In this document: piece after piece, positions 8,941 through 16,001 of the stretch
Numbering within the stretch: the stretch's first letter is position 1
Layout: the number at the start of each line of letters is the position of its first letter
Source of the DNA: Bacteroidota bacterium
GTDB lineage: Bacteria; Bacteroidota; Bacteroidia; Chitinophagales; Chitinophagaceae
Direction of reading: 5' to 3'
Assembly (NCBI GenBank): GCA_947447835.1
Contig: CANFLP010000023.1
Coordinates: 1 to 20,228 of the forward strand
Length of the DNA: 20,228 nt
Position numbers and translations under genes: made by a program
Notes under the pieces: model-generated
Database searches by the model: none
Seen by the model: the letters and a program-made list of their open reading frames with translations, nothing else
Told to the model about the DNA's origin: nothing

Positions 8941-9258
8941 ATGGCATTAGAATTTACAGATGCGAATTTCCAGAAAGACGTTATGGAAAGCGACAAACTT
9001 ACAGTAATTGATTTTTGGGCTGAGTGGTGTGGACCTTGTCGTGCAATAGGACCAGTTATTGAAGAATTAGCGGTACAATACGATGGCAAAGTGAACATTG
9101 GTAAAGTGAATGTTGACGTTAACCCTAACTTAAGCATGAATTTTGGTATCACTTCTATTCCTGCCATCCTTTTCGTAAAAGGTGGTCAAGTAGTAGACAA
9201 ACAAATTGGCGCTGTACCTAAAGCAGTATTAGATAAGAAAATACAATCTCATTTGTAG
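8941..9258 (+). CDS. trxA: Thioredoxin
   Basis: This is a 105-residue classical thioredoxin, a cytoplasmic dithiol reductant for ribonucleotide reductase, MsrA-type enzymes and others. The active site WCGPC gives redox cysteines C30 and C33, inside FWAEWCGPCRAIGPV. The cis-proline loop TSIPAIL (P74) and the following FVKGGQVV beta strand complete the fold. The length is normal. There is no signal peptide, so it stays in the cytoplasm and would not directly reduce the exported MsrA nearby without a membrane relay. It stands alone between dnaE and nupC, with its own -7 box, a distinctive upstream repeat region and a strong terminator behind it, so it is very likely a single-gene transcript. Confidence 0.97.
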   Translation: MALEFTDANFQKDVMESDKLTVIDFWAEWCGPCRAIGPVIEELAVQYDGKVNIGKVNVDVNPNLSMNFGITSIPAILFVKGGQVVDKQIGAVPKAVLDKKIQSHL

Positions 9259-9281
9259 TTGATTTCTTTCTATATAAAATT

Positions 9282-9311
9282 TCATAAATCCCGCTTTGGC
9301 GGGATTTATGA
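9282..9311 (+). terminator. Hairpin terminator after trxA
   Basis: A perfect 13-bp stem (left arm TCATAAATCCCGC, 9282-9294) closes on a TTTG loop, starting 23 nt after the trxA stop. A short T-rich stretch, TTTCT, follows. The GC-rich stem top and AT-rich base suit an intrinsic terminator, although the U-tract is short. Confidence 0.75.
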
Positions 9312-9398
9312 TTTCTACCCTATTCCGGCTCAACTTTTAAGCCAAAACGCTTATTAGTTAACAATTATTTAATTATCTTACTGCCTTAATAATTAACC

Positions 9399-10661
9399 AT
9401 GGAAAGATTTCAAGGACTGATAGGTGTGGCTTTAATATTGGCAATTGCTTTTTTATTCTCTAACAATAAAACGAGAATCAATTACCGATTAGTTGCGAGT
9501 GGATTGGCTTTGCAATTAGGTATTGGTATTCTTGTTTTGAAAATACCAGCCGTTACAAGCTTCTTTCAAACTTTAGGAAAAGGAATGGGCAAAATTGAAC
9601 AGTTCTCACGTCAGGGAGCTGCCTTTGTATATGGAGGAATTTCTGCAACTACACCAACAGGTGTAGCTGACTTTACCAATGGTGGATTTGTATTTGCATT
9701 TAACGTAACAGCTACAATCATTTTAGTTTGTGTATTAGTAGCCTTATTATATCATTTTGGCATCATGCAAAGAATTGTTGCTGTGATTGCCAAGGCTATG
9801 AATTTTATCATGCGTGTGAGCGGTGCCGAAGCATTAAGTAATGTAGCTAGTGCATTTGTTGGACAAGTAGAAGCGCAAGTAATGATTCGTCCTTATTTAC
9901 CAACCATGACCAAAAGTGAAATTTTAGCAAGTATGAGCGGAAGCTTAGCTTGTATAGCTGGTGGTATACTAATTGTATACGCTAACATGGGTGCACAAGC
10001 GGGTATGGATCTAGCGCCTAAATTAATTACCGCAAGTTTAATGGCAGCTCCTGGTGCCTTAGTAATTGCTAAAATCCTTTTTCCAGAAACAGAGGAATCT
10101 CAAACCATGGGTAAGGTTAAACTAGAAGTTAAAAGTCAATATAGCAATACCATTGATGCCATCACTCATGGCGCTGGCGAAGGTTTTAAAATTGCCATGA
10201 ATGTAATAGCTATGTTAATTGGATTTATTGCCTTAATCGCATTGATTGACTGGAGCTTACTTAAAATTGGCCATGTATTTAATGCGCATTTAGATTTAAG
10301 CTTAAACTATGTATTTGGAAAAATCTTCTATCCAATGGCTTGGGCAATGGGTATTCCAAATGCCGACATTCAAAGTGCTGCAACATTATTAGGACAAAAA
10401 TTAACTATTAATGAATTCGTTGCTTTCAAAAGTTTAACAAGCAAGGCAGTACCTATCATAACAGAAAAAGGCTTATTTATAGTAAGTATTGCAATATGTG
10501 GTTTTGCTAACTTTAGTAGCGTAGGTATGCTTATTGGTGGTATTGGAGAACTAGTTCCAAGCCGACGAAAAGACTTAGCTGAATTAGGCCTAAAAGCTTT
10601 ATTAGCAGGAACACTAGCTTCCTACTTATCTGCTAGTATTGCAGGTATTTTGATTGGCTAA
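9399..10661 (+). CDS. Concentrative nucleoside transporter (NupC/CNT family)
   Basis: This is a 420-residue inner-membrane carrier of the CNT family, which imports nucleosides by cation symport. The family is recognised by the two-fold core: FVFAFNVTATIILVCVLVALL, GAEALSNVASAFVGQVEAQ (the substrate-loop region with G/Q/E residues), and near the C-terminus FANFSSVGMLIGGIGELVPS followed by RRKDLAELGLKALLAG. About eight to ten hydrophobic segments are visible, starting at residues 8-22. The length matches bacterial CNTs. Whether the ion is Na+ or H+ and which nucleosides it prefers cannot be read reliably. The ATG at 9399 follows AATTAACC with no Shine-Dalgarno; no exact TAnnTTTG box lies close upstream. 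The neighbours trxA and mqnE are on the same strand but are set apart by a terminator and a -7 box, so it is probably transcribed alone. Confidence 0.92.
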   Translation: MERFQGLIGVALILAIAFLFSNNKTRINYRLVASGLALQLGIGILVLKIPAVTSFFQTLGKGMGKIEQFSRQGAAFVYGGISATTPTGVADFTNGGFVFAFNVTATIILVCVLVALLYHFGIMQRIVAVIAKAMNFIMRVSGAEALSNVASAFVGQVEAQVMIRPYLPTMTKSEILASMSGSLACIAGGILIVYANMGAQAGMDLAPKLITASLMAAPGALVIAKILFPETEESQTMGKVKLEVKSQYSNTIDAITHGAGEGFKIAMNVIAMLIGFIALIALIDWSLLKIGHVFNAHLDLSLNYVFGKIFYPMAWAMGIPNADIQSAATLLGQKLTINEFVAFKSLTSKAVPIITEKGLFIVSIAICGFANFSSVGMLIGGIGELVPSRRKDLAELGLKALLAGTLASYLSASIAGILIG

Positions 10662-10673
10662 TTTATGACGAAT

Positions 10674-10691
10674 CACATATTTAATTATGTG
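10674..10691. repeat. Perfect 6-bp inverted repeat in the nupC-mqnE gap
   Basis: CACATA-TTTAAT-TATGTG starts 12 nt after the nupC stop and ends 21 nt before the mqnE -7 box, where the -33 region should be. It could be a weak hairpin at the end of nupC or an operator for mqnE. The AT-rich stem and lack of a T-tract make an intrinsic terminator unconvincing. Confidence 0.35.
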
Positions 10692-10712
10692 TTATAATCC
10701 TATGATTATTTG

Positions 10713-10720
10713 TAACTTTG
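10713..10720 (+). promoter_or_regulatory. Candidate -7 box (TAACTTTG) for mqnE
   Basis: TAACTTTG matches TAnnTTTG exactly, 18 nt before the ATG at 10739. An in-frame TTG at 10718 lies inside this box, which argues against the longer reading frame being the real gene start. The expected leader is about 13 nt. Confidence 0.55.
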
Positions 10721-10738
10721 TGCTCAAATAGAGCAGAC

Positions 10739-11896
10739 ATGAACACGAAGAATATCGAAGTAATCATCGGTGCAGAGCAAGACAGTCGTTTACAACAAAT
10801 TGGAAATAAAGTAATTCATAATGAACGCCTTTCGTTTGACGAAGGCGTTTATTTATTTGAGAAAGCAGCACTACCCTATGTTGGTGCTTTAGCCAATTGG
10901 AAAAGAGAATCATTACACGGTAATAAAACCTATTTCAATAAAAATTTCCATATTGAACCTACCAATGTGTGTGTGTTCTCTTGTAAATTTTGTTCTTACT
11001 CAAAATTATACGCACACAAAGAAGAAGGATGGGAATTAACGATTGACCAAATGTTGGATATCGTAAAGTCCTACGATGGTAAACCAGTTACCGAAGTACA
11101 CATTGTTGGTGGAGTACATCCTAAATTAACTTTAGAATTTTTCTTGGAATTAATGCGTGCTATAAAAGCGCATCGTCCAGCATTACATATAAAAGCATTT
11201 ACTCCAGTTGAATTGGAATATATGTTCCGTAAAGCAAATGTGAGTACCCAAGAAGGTATGCGTTTAGCACACGAAGCAGGATTGGATTCATTACCAGGAG
11301 GAGGAGCCGAGATATTTCATCCAGATGTAAGAACCATTATTTGTGCAGACAAAGCAACTGCAGACCAATGGCTAGAAATTCATAAAACAGCACACCAATT
11401 AGGTATGCACAGCAATGCAACTTTGTTGTATGGTCATATCGAAAAATATGAACACCGCATTGATCATATGGAACGCCTTCGTCAATTGCAAGATGAAACA
11501 AAAGGATTCAATACTTTCATTCCATTAAAGTTCCGTAACGAAGGAAATGACATGAGCCATGTTCCAGAATCTACCATGGCCAATGATTTAAAAATGTATG
11601 CAGTATCTCGATTATATCTTGATAATTTCCCGCACATAAAAGCTTATTGGCCAATGCTGGGTCGTGATATCGCCCAATTAACTTTAAGCTATGGTGTGAA
11701 TGACATTGATGGCACTATCGACGACACCACTAAGATTTATTCAATGGCAGGTAGCGAGGAGCAAACACCTGCAATGACTACCGAACAATTAGTTGGTCTA
11801 ATTAAACAAGTAAATAGACAACCTATTGAAAGAGGAACATTGTATGATGTAATTAAGGACTATTCTAATCACGAATTTGTTGAAGGAGAATTATAG
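10739..11896 (+). CDS. mqnE: Aminofutalosine synthase MqnE (radical SAM)
   Basis: MqnE joins S-adenosylmethionine to the chorismate-derived enolpyruvyl benzoate, releasing CO2 and giving 6-amino-6-deoxyfutalosine, in the futalosine route to menaquinone. The radical SAM cluster motif C78-x3-C82-x2-C85 lies in FHIEPTNVCVFSCKFCSYSK. MqnE-type stretches follow: PVTEVHIVGG, GLDSLPGGGAEIF, NATLLYGHIEKYEHR, FIPLKFRNEGNDMSHVPE and DIDGTIDDTTKIYSMAG. With the ATG at 10739 the product is 385 residues, typical for MqnE; MqnC, the related cyclase, reads differently in these blocks. No other mqn gene is in the window, so the pathway must be scattered. Presence of this route implies menaquinone-based respiration. 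The 3' end converges on sdaA with only 3 nt between stops, so transcripts may overlap. Confidence 0.95.
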   Translation: MNTKNIEVIIGAEQDSRLQQIGNKVIHNERLSFDEGVYLFEKAALPYVGALANWKRESLHGNKTYFNKNFHIEPTNVCVFSCKFCSYSKLYAHKEEGWELTIDQMLDIVKSYDGKPVTEVHIVGGVHPKLTLEFFLELMRAIKAHRPALHIKAFTPVELEYMFRKANVSTQEGMRLAHEAGLDSLPGGGAEIFHPDVRTIICADKATADQWLEIHKTAHQLGMHSNATLLYGHIEKYEHRIDHMERLRQLQDETKGFNTFIPLKFRNEGNDMSHVPESTMANDLKMYAVSRLYLDNFPHIKAYWPMLGRDIAQLTLSYGVNDIDGTIDDTTKIYSMAGSEEQTPAMTTEQLVGLIKQVNRQPIERGTLYDVIKDYSNHEFVEGEL

Positions 11897-11899
11897 ATC

Positions 11900-13336
11900 C
11901 TAGCACTCAGCTAATGCAATTGGTATTTGTATAGCTAAGCCGCCATCTGCTGTTTCCTTGTATTTCACACTCATGTCCAATGCGGTATTCCACATTGTTT
12001 TAATGACTTTATCCAAACTCACTAAAGCAAAATCAGGTTTACTTTGTAAAGCTAATTGAGCCGCAGTAATAGCTTTGATAGCACCCATGGTATTGCGTTC
12101 GATACATGGAATTTGAACTAAGCCTCCAACAGGATCACAGGTTAAACCCAAATGATGTTCCATGGCAATTTCAGCAGCCATTAAAGATTGTTTTTGATTG
12201 CCTCCTAATAATTCTGTTAAAGCAGCAGCTGCCATTGCCGAAGAAACACCAATCTCTGCTTGACATCCACCCATTGCTGCAGAAATAGTAGCACCACTTT
12301 TAAATAATATACCAACTGCACTTGCAGTCATTAAAAATTGCCTGATATCTGATTCACTATTTTTATCGCAGAAAATTTGAGCATACATTAACACAGCAGG
12401 AATGACTCCCGCAGCACCATTTGTTGGCGCAGTCACTACCCTTCCAAAACTTGCATTTTCTTCATTCACAGCCAATGCAAAACAACTTACCCAATCCAAT
12501 ATATACCTAAAGTCTTGACCACCACTTTTAATTAGATTCATCCAATCTTTTATATTATCAAAACCAGCTTGCTTTAATAATTGATTGTTTAAATCAAATG
12601 CACGCCTTCTAACTTGTAAACCGCCAGGTAAAGTGCCCTGAGTGGTACAACCTTTATAAATGCAATTTAACATGGTTTGCCAGATAGCATCTAGTTTTTC
12701 ATCTACTAGCTGTTCTGCAATATTAGATTTTTCATTTTCTCTAACAATCTCACTAATCTTCATGCCTGTTTTCATACACCAATGCAATAGTTCTTCGGTG
12801 GTATAAAAATCAAAAGGCACTTCAATAATATTATCCAATACCGGAGAAATAATTTCACCCAAAGTGTTCTCAAATTCAATAAAACCTCCACCAATAGAAT
12901 AATAGGTATACGTGTTTTCTACTTTATTTGTTTTGACAACAAACTGCATTGCATTGGGGTGATGTGGTAAGGATTGATCTTTAAGAAAAAACACATCTTT
13001 ATCATAATCAAACTGAATTGTATTTTCCCTGTTCAATGGAATCTGTTTAGAGGCCTTTACCCTATCTACTTTATTAGAAATTAAACTAGTATCCGTTATA
13101 ATTGGATCTTCTCCTAATAAGCCCATTAAAACCGCCATATCTGTTCCGTGTCCCTTTCCAGTTTTAGCCAAGGAACCATATAATTTAACCTGTATGTGAT
13201 TAACAGAATTTAAACCAAGATTTGCATCCACCTGTTGTATACAATGTAATGCAGCCACCCAAGGTCCCAATGTATGAGAGCTTGAAGGCCCAACAGCAAT
13301 CTTAAACATATCAAATACCGAGATAAACTTTTCCAT
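11900..13336 (-). CDS. sdaA: L-serine dehydratase (L-serine ammonia-lyase), iron-sulfur type, single chain
   Basis: The enzyme deaminates L-serine to pyruvate and ammonia using a [4Fe-4S] cluster. The N-terminal beta domain begins SVFDMFKIAVGPSSSHTLGP; the alpha catalytic domain covers roughly residues 190-478, with GGLQVRRRA, APTNGAAGVIP and SGATISAAMGGC. Probable cluster ligands are C358, C400 and C411, spaced 42 and 11. This is the spacing I recall for the Legionella pneumophila enzyme (C343, C385, C396). The protein ends IALAEC, so the last residue is Cys (C478), fitting the C-terminal tail that enters the active site in that enzyme. I start at ATG 13336, giving 478 residues; the open frame extends only to a TTG at 13348 that lies within the -7 box. 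It is divergent from the serine hydrolase. Two-subunit homologues have these domains on separate chains. Confidence 0.95.
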   Translation of the reverse strand: MEKFISVFDMFKIAVGPSSSHTLGPWVAALHCIQQVDANLGLNSVNHIQVKLYGSLAKTGKGHGTDMAVLMGLLGEDPIITDTSLISNKVDRVKASKQIPLNRENTIQFDYDKDVFFLKDQSLPHHPNAMQFVVKTNKVENTYTYYSIGGGFIEFENTLGEIISPVLDNIIEVPFDFYTTEELLHWCMKTGMKISEIVRENEKSNIAEQLVDEKLDAIWQTMLNCIYKGCTTQGTLPGGLQVRRRAFDLNNQLLKQAGFDNIKDWMNLIKSGGQDFRYILDWVSCFALAVNEENASFGRVVTAPTNGAAGVIPAVLMYAQIFCDKNSESDIRQFLMTASAVGILFKSGATISAAMGGCQAEIGVSSAMAAAALTELLGGNQKQSLMAAEIAMEHHLGLTCDPVGGLVQIPCIERNTMGAIKAITAAQLALQSKPDFALVSLDKVIKTMWNTALDMSVKYKETADGGLAIQIPIALAEC

Positions 13337-13345
13337 AATCTTAGA

Positions 13346-13374
13346 CAAATGTATGTTAGTTTTTAATACATTTG
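13346..13374. promoter_or_regulatory. Divergent -7 boxes forming an inverted repeat (sdaA / serine hydrolase)
   Basis: CAAATGTA (13346-13353) and TACATTTG (13367-13374) are a perfect 8-bp inverted repeat with a 13-bp AT-rich spacer. Each arm read outward is an exact TAnnTTTG box, one facing sdaA (ATG 9 nt away) and one facing the hydrolase (ATG only 3 nt away). Neither has a TTG at -33. It may be a pair of promoters, an operator, or both. Confidence 0.5.
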
Positions 13375-13377
13375 AAT

Positions 13378-14610
13378 ATGAAATTTTTAGTAAGCGCTAT
13401 TCTACTTTGTTTATTTATGGTACCAGCCAACGCTCAGGTGAATGATTCATTTTTGGAAGGTTTAATGAAACAAAAGCCTGCTCAATTTGATGAACTATTA
13501 AACAACCCCAATGAATATCGAGTTCAAATATTTTACACGCAAATTGATAGAGATAAAAACAATATACCCCACTTTAAAGAATTTAGTTACAGGTTAAACC
13601 CAGCAGAATATTTTTATCCAGCTAGTACAGTAAAAATGCCACTATCCATAATGGCATTAGATAAGATAAATACTTTACACATTCCTGAATTAACTAAATC
13701 TTCTACACTTTACTACGATAGTGTTGGTGGTCGTCAAGAAACTATTTACAATAATGCGTATGCGCAAAATGGAAAGCAAACTATTGAAGAAGCCATTAAA
13801 GAAATATTTTTAGTAAGCGACAATAATGCAGCAAATAGATTGTTTGAATTTATAGGACAAGAAAACATTCACAAAAAGCTAGCAGAGAAAGGATATAAAG
13901 ATGCGTATATTAGAAACAGATTGGAATTAGGACGAACACAGGATGAGAGCAGACAAACACAGGCTATTGATTTTTTTAATGATAATGGAAAAAAGATTTA
14001 TCATCAAGATGCCCAATATAATAAACAGCCACTTCCCAACTACAATGCATTTTTAGGAAAGGGATATTACAATAGCAATGATTCCCTAGTTATGGGGCCC
14101 ATGGATTTTTCGGTAAAAAACAGAATCTACCTAAACGACTTGCATCATATTTTACAATCAGTACTATTTTTTGATCAAACACCCATTCAAAAAAGATTTA
14201 ATCTAACAAAAGAAGATAGAGCATTCCTTTTAAAATGGATGCATACTGTGCCAACTGAATCTCAATATCCAACTTATGACTCTGCAGACTATTGGCCCTC
14301 CTATTGTAAGTTTATGTATATGGGTGCAGAAAAAGGTCCCATTCCTCCCAATATCAAAATATTTAATAAGCCAGGTGACGCTTATGGTTTCTTATTAGAT
14401 ATTAGCTATATAGTAGATACCGTTAATAAGGTTGAGTTTATGTTGAGTGCAGTTATATATTGCAACAAGGATGGGATCATTAACGACAGTAAATATGATT
14501 ATGATACAGTGGGATATCCTTTCTACAAAAACCTAGGGCACCTTATATATGATTATGAATTAAAAAGGAAGAAGTCTTATTTGGCTAATTTCGATGACAT
14601 CCTACCTTAA
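13378..14610 (+). CDS. Secreted serine hydrolase of the class A beta-lactamase fold
   Basis: The 410-residue protein has the three active-site motifs of penicillin-binding-type serine enzymes in order. These are SxxK at S83-T-V-K86 in YPASTVKMPLS, SDN at 147-149 in LVSDNNAANRLFEF, and a KTG-like triad, K331-P-G333, in FNKPGDAYGFLLD. The N-terminus MKFLVSAILLCLFMVPANAQ is a signal peptide, probably cut near residue 19-20, so it acts in the periplasm or outside. It is longer than class A beta-lactamases (about 290), with extra sequence around residues 190-300, and I cannot identify a clear omega-loop E166 equivalent. Beta-lactam hydrolysis is therefore not established; peptidase or esterase activity is equally possible. 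The ATG at 13378 is chosen for the signal peptide; the frame upstream begins only with TTG at 13372 inside the -7 box. A 125-nt gap to the next gene shows no hairpin terminator. Confidence 0.8.
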   Translation: MKFLVSAILLCLFMVPANAQVNDSFLEGLMKQKPAQFDELLNNPNEYRVQIFYTQIDRDKNNIPHFKEFSYRLNPAEYFYPASTVKMPLSIMALDKINTLHIPELTKSSTLYYDSVGGRQETIYNNAYAQNGKQTIEEAIKEIFLVSDNNAANRLFEFIGQENIHKKLAEKGYKDAYIRNRLELGRTQDESRQTQAIDFFNDNGKKIYHQDAQYNKQPLPNYNAFLGKGYYNSNDSLVMGPMDFSVKNRIYLNDLHHILQSVLFFDQTPIQKRFNLTKEDRAFLLKWMHTVPTESQYPTYDSADYWPSYCKFMYMGAEKGPIPPNIKIFNKPGDAYGFLLDISYIVDTVNKVEFMLSAVIYCNKDGIINDSKYDYDTVGYPFYKNLGHLIYDYELKRKKSYLANFDDILP

Positions 14611-14693
14611 GCTCCCTAATTTCATAGGTATTACATAGATATTCACAAACACTGAATAATTAAATGGCACCAAAAGGCTAAAACTTACAGGCG

Positions 14694-14720
14694 TTTGCGA
14701 ATAATTTGCGAAATTTGCAA
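14694..14720 (+). repeat. Three spaced TTTGC(G/A)A direct repeats before the aminotransferase
   Basis: Copies begin at 14694 (TTTGCGA), 14705 (TTTGCGA) and 14714 (TTTGCAA), with start-to-start spacings of 11 and 9 bp, about one helical turn. They end 15 nt before the ATG at 14736 and could bind a regulator or cover the promoter. No exact TAnnTTTG box is in this gap (14611-14735), which otherwise shows nothing I recognise. Confidence 0.4.
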
Positions 14721-14735
14721 TACAAAATATATACC

Positions 14736-15926
14736 ATGATATTATCATCTTTATTAAATCGTTTTAGTGAGCCAGAAACATTAAAAATGGCTAAGTTAGG
14801 TCGTGAATTAAGAGCACAAGGAGTTGACGTAATTGACTTAAGCTTGGGTGAACCAGATTTTGATACGCCACAACATATTAAAGACGCTGCAATAAAAGCA
14901 ATTAATGACAACTGGTCACACTATACACCAGTAGCAGGATTCTTAGATTTAAGAGAAGCAGTTTGTGCAAAATTAAAAAGAGATAATAACCTTGACTATA
15001 AACCAGAACAAATAGTAACATCAACTGGTGCAAAACAAAGTTTAGCAAATGCTATTTTAGCGTTGGTAGACGATGGTGATGAAGTAATCATTCCTACTCC
15101 ATATTGGGTAACTTATTCTGAATTGGTAAAAATTGCACGCGGAAAGGTGGTAGAAGTTAGAACAAGCACAGAAGCAGGATTTAAAGCAACACCTGCACAA
15201 ATTGAAGCTGCAATTACACCAAGAACAAAAGTATTTATGTTCTCTAGTCCTTGTAATCCAAGTGGCGCTGTATATAGCAAAGAGGAATTAAAAGCATTAG
15301 CCAACTTATTTAAGAAATATCCTCAAATCACTATTTTATCAGATGAGATTTATGAGTATATCAACTTTGTAGGGAAGCATGAGAGTATCGCTCAGTTTGA
15401 CGAAATCAAAGAACAAATTGTAGTCATTAATGGTTTAAGTAAAGGTTTTGCAATGACTGGCTGGAGATTAGGATATACTGCATCTAGTGTAGAAATTGCA
15501 AAAGCAATGGAAAAATTACAAGGTCAATTTACTTCAGGTACATGTTCAATTACACAAAAAGCAGCTGTTACTGCTTTATTAGGTGATTTGAAACCGTCAA
15601 TGGAAATGACCGAAGAATTTACGCGTCGTAGAGCAACTACATTAAAATTAGTTAGTGAAATGCCAGGTTTTAAATGTTATGCTCCAGAAGGTGCATTCTA
15701 TGTATTCCCAGACGTAAGCTCTTATTATGGAAAATCTGATGGTGCACAAACAATTGCAAACGCTGCTGATTTTAGCATGTACTTATTAAACACAGCACAC
15801 GTTTCATCGGTTATGGGTGATGCATTTGGCGAACCAAATTGTGTTCGTTTTTCATTTGCTAACAGTATGCCAAATATCGAAAAAGCATGGGCTAGAATTA
15901 AAGAAGCATTGGCTAAATTAAAATAA
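14736..15926 (+). CDS. PLP-dependent class I aminotransferase, aspartate aminotransferase type
   Basis: This 396-residue fold-type I aminotransferase most resembles the prokaryotic Thermus/Bacillus AspAT group, which interconverts aspartate and oxaloacetate with 2-oxoglutarate and glutamate. The PLP lysine is K236 in INGLSKGFAMTGWRLGY; the downstream arginine of that motif binds cofactor phosphate. Other family blocks are DLSLGEPDFDTP (N-terminal substrate lid), SSPCNPSGAVYSKEEL with the cofactor-contacting Asn, ILSDEIYEYI with the Asp that binds the pyridine nitrogen, and VRFSFANSMPNIEKA with the C-terminal substrate Arg. I start at ATG 14736, giving MILSSLLNRFSEPE; the open frame runs up to a TTG at 14706 inside the repeat region. 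Exact substrate could also be tyrosine, alanine or a precursor such as prephenate; AspAT is the best family-level call. A strong terminator follows. Confidence 0.88.
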   Translation: MILSSLLNRFSEPETLKMAKLGRELRAQGVDVIDLSLGEPDFDTPQHIKDAAIKAINDNWSHYTPVAGFLDLREAVCAKLKRDNNLDYKPEQIVTSTGAKQSLANAILALVDDGDEVIIPTPYWVTYSELVKIARGKVVEVRTSTEAGFKATPAQIEAAITPRTKVFMFSSPCNPSGAVYSKEELKALANLFKKYPQITILSDEIYEYINFVGKHESIAQFDEIKEQIVVINGLSKGFAMTGWRLGYTASSVEIAKAMEKLQGQFTSGTCSITQKAAVTALLGDLKPSMEMTEEFTRRRATTLKLVSEMPGFKCYAPEGAFYVFPDVSSYYGKSDGAQTIANAADFSMYLLNTAHVSSVMGDAFGEPNCVRFSFANSMPNIEKAWARIKEALAKLK

Positions 15927-15948
15927 GACCTAAATAAATAATAAATCT

Positions 15949-15981
15949 AGAAGCGTTACAATTGTAGCGCTTCTTTTTTTT
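15949..15981 (+). terminator. Intrinsic terminator after the aminotransferase
   Basis: The arms AGAAGCGTTACAA and TTGTAGCGCTTCT (15949-15974) pair over 13 positions with one T-G wobble. They meet at CAATTG, so the real loop takes up a few central bases. Eight T residues follow (15974-15981). This is the clearest rho-independent terminator in the window. Confidence 0.9.
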
Positions 15982-15993
15982 GTAGTATTTTTG
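15962..15993 (+). promoter_or_regulatory. Promoter for rlmK overlapping the upstream terminator
   Basis: TTG (15962-15964) and TATTTTTG (15986-15993) are separated by 21 nt, fitting TTG-N17-23-TAnnTTTG. The TTG lies in the terminator hairpin and the -7 box ends 8 nt before the ATG at 16002. This is the only -7 box here for which I found a well-spaced -33 TTG. Confidence 0.6.
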
Positions 15994-16001
15994 TGCAATA
16001 T

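Noticed and set aside
10718..10738. TTG-initiated N-terminal extension of MqnE
   Set aside because: The extra seven codons overlap the exact -7 box, while the ATG at 10739 gives a normal MqnE start. For the same reason I trimmed sdaA, the serine hydrolase and rlmK. The aminotransferase (TTG in the direct repeats) and the NlpC gene (clean signal peptide at the ATG) were also trimmed.
13378..14610. Calling the serine hydrolase an antibiotic-resistance beta-lactamase
   Set aside because: The SxxK, SDN and KPG motifs show the fold, but the protein is over 100 residues too long and no omega-loop glutamate can be placed.
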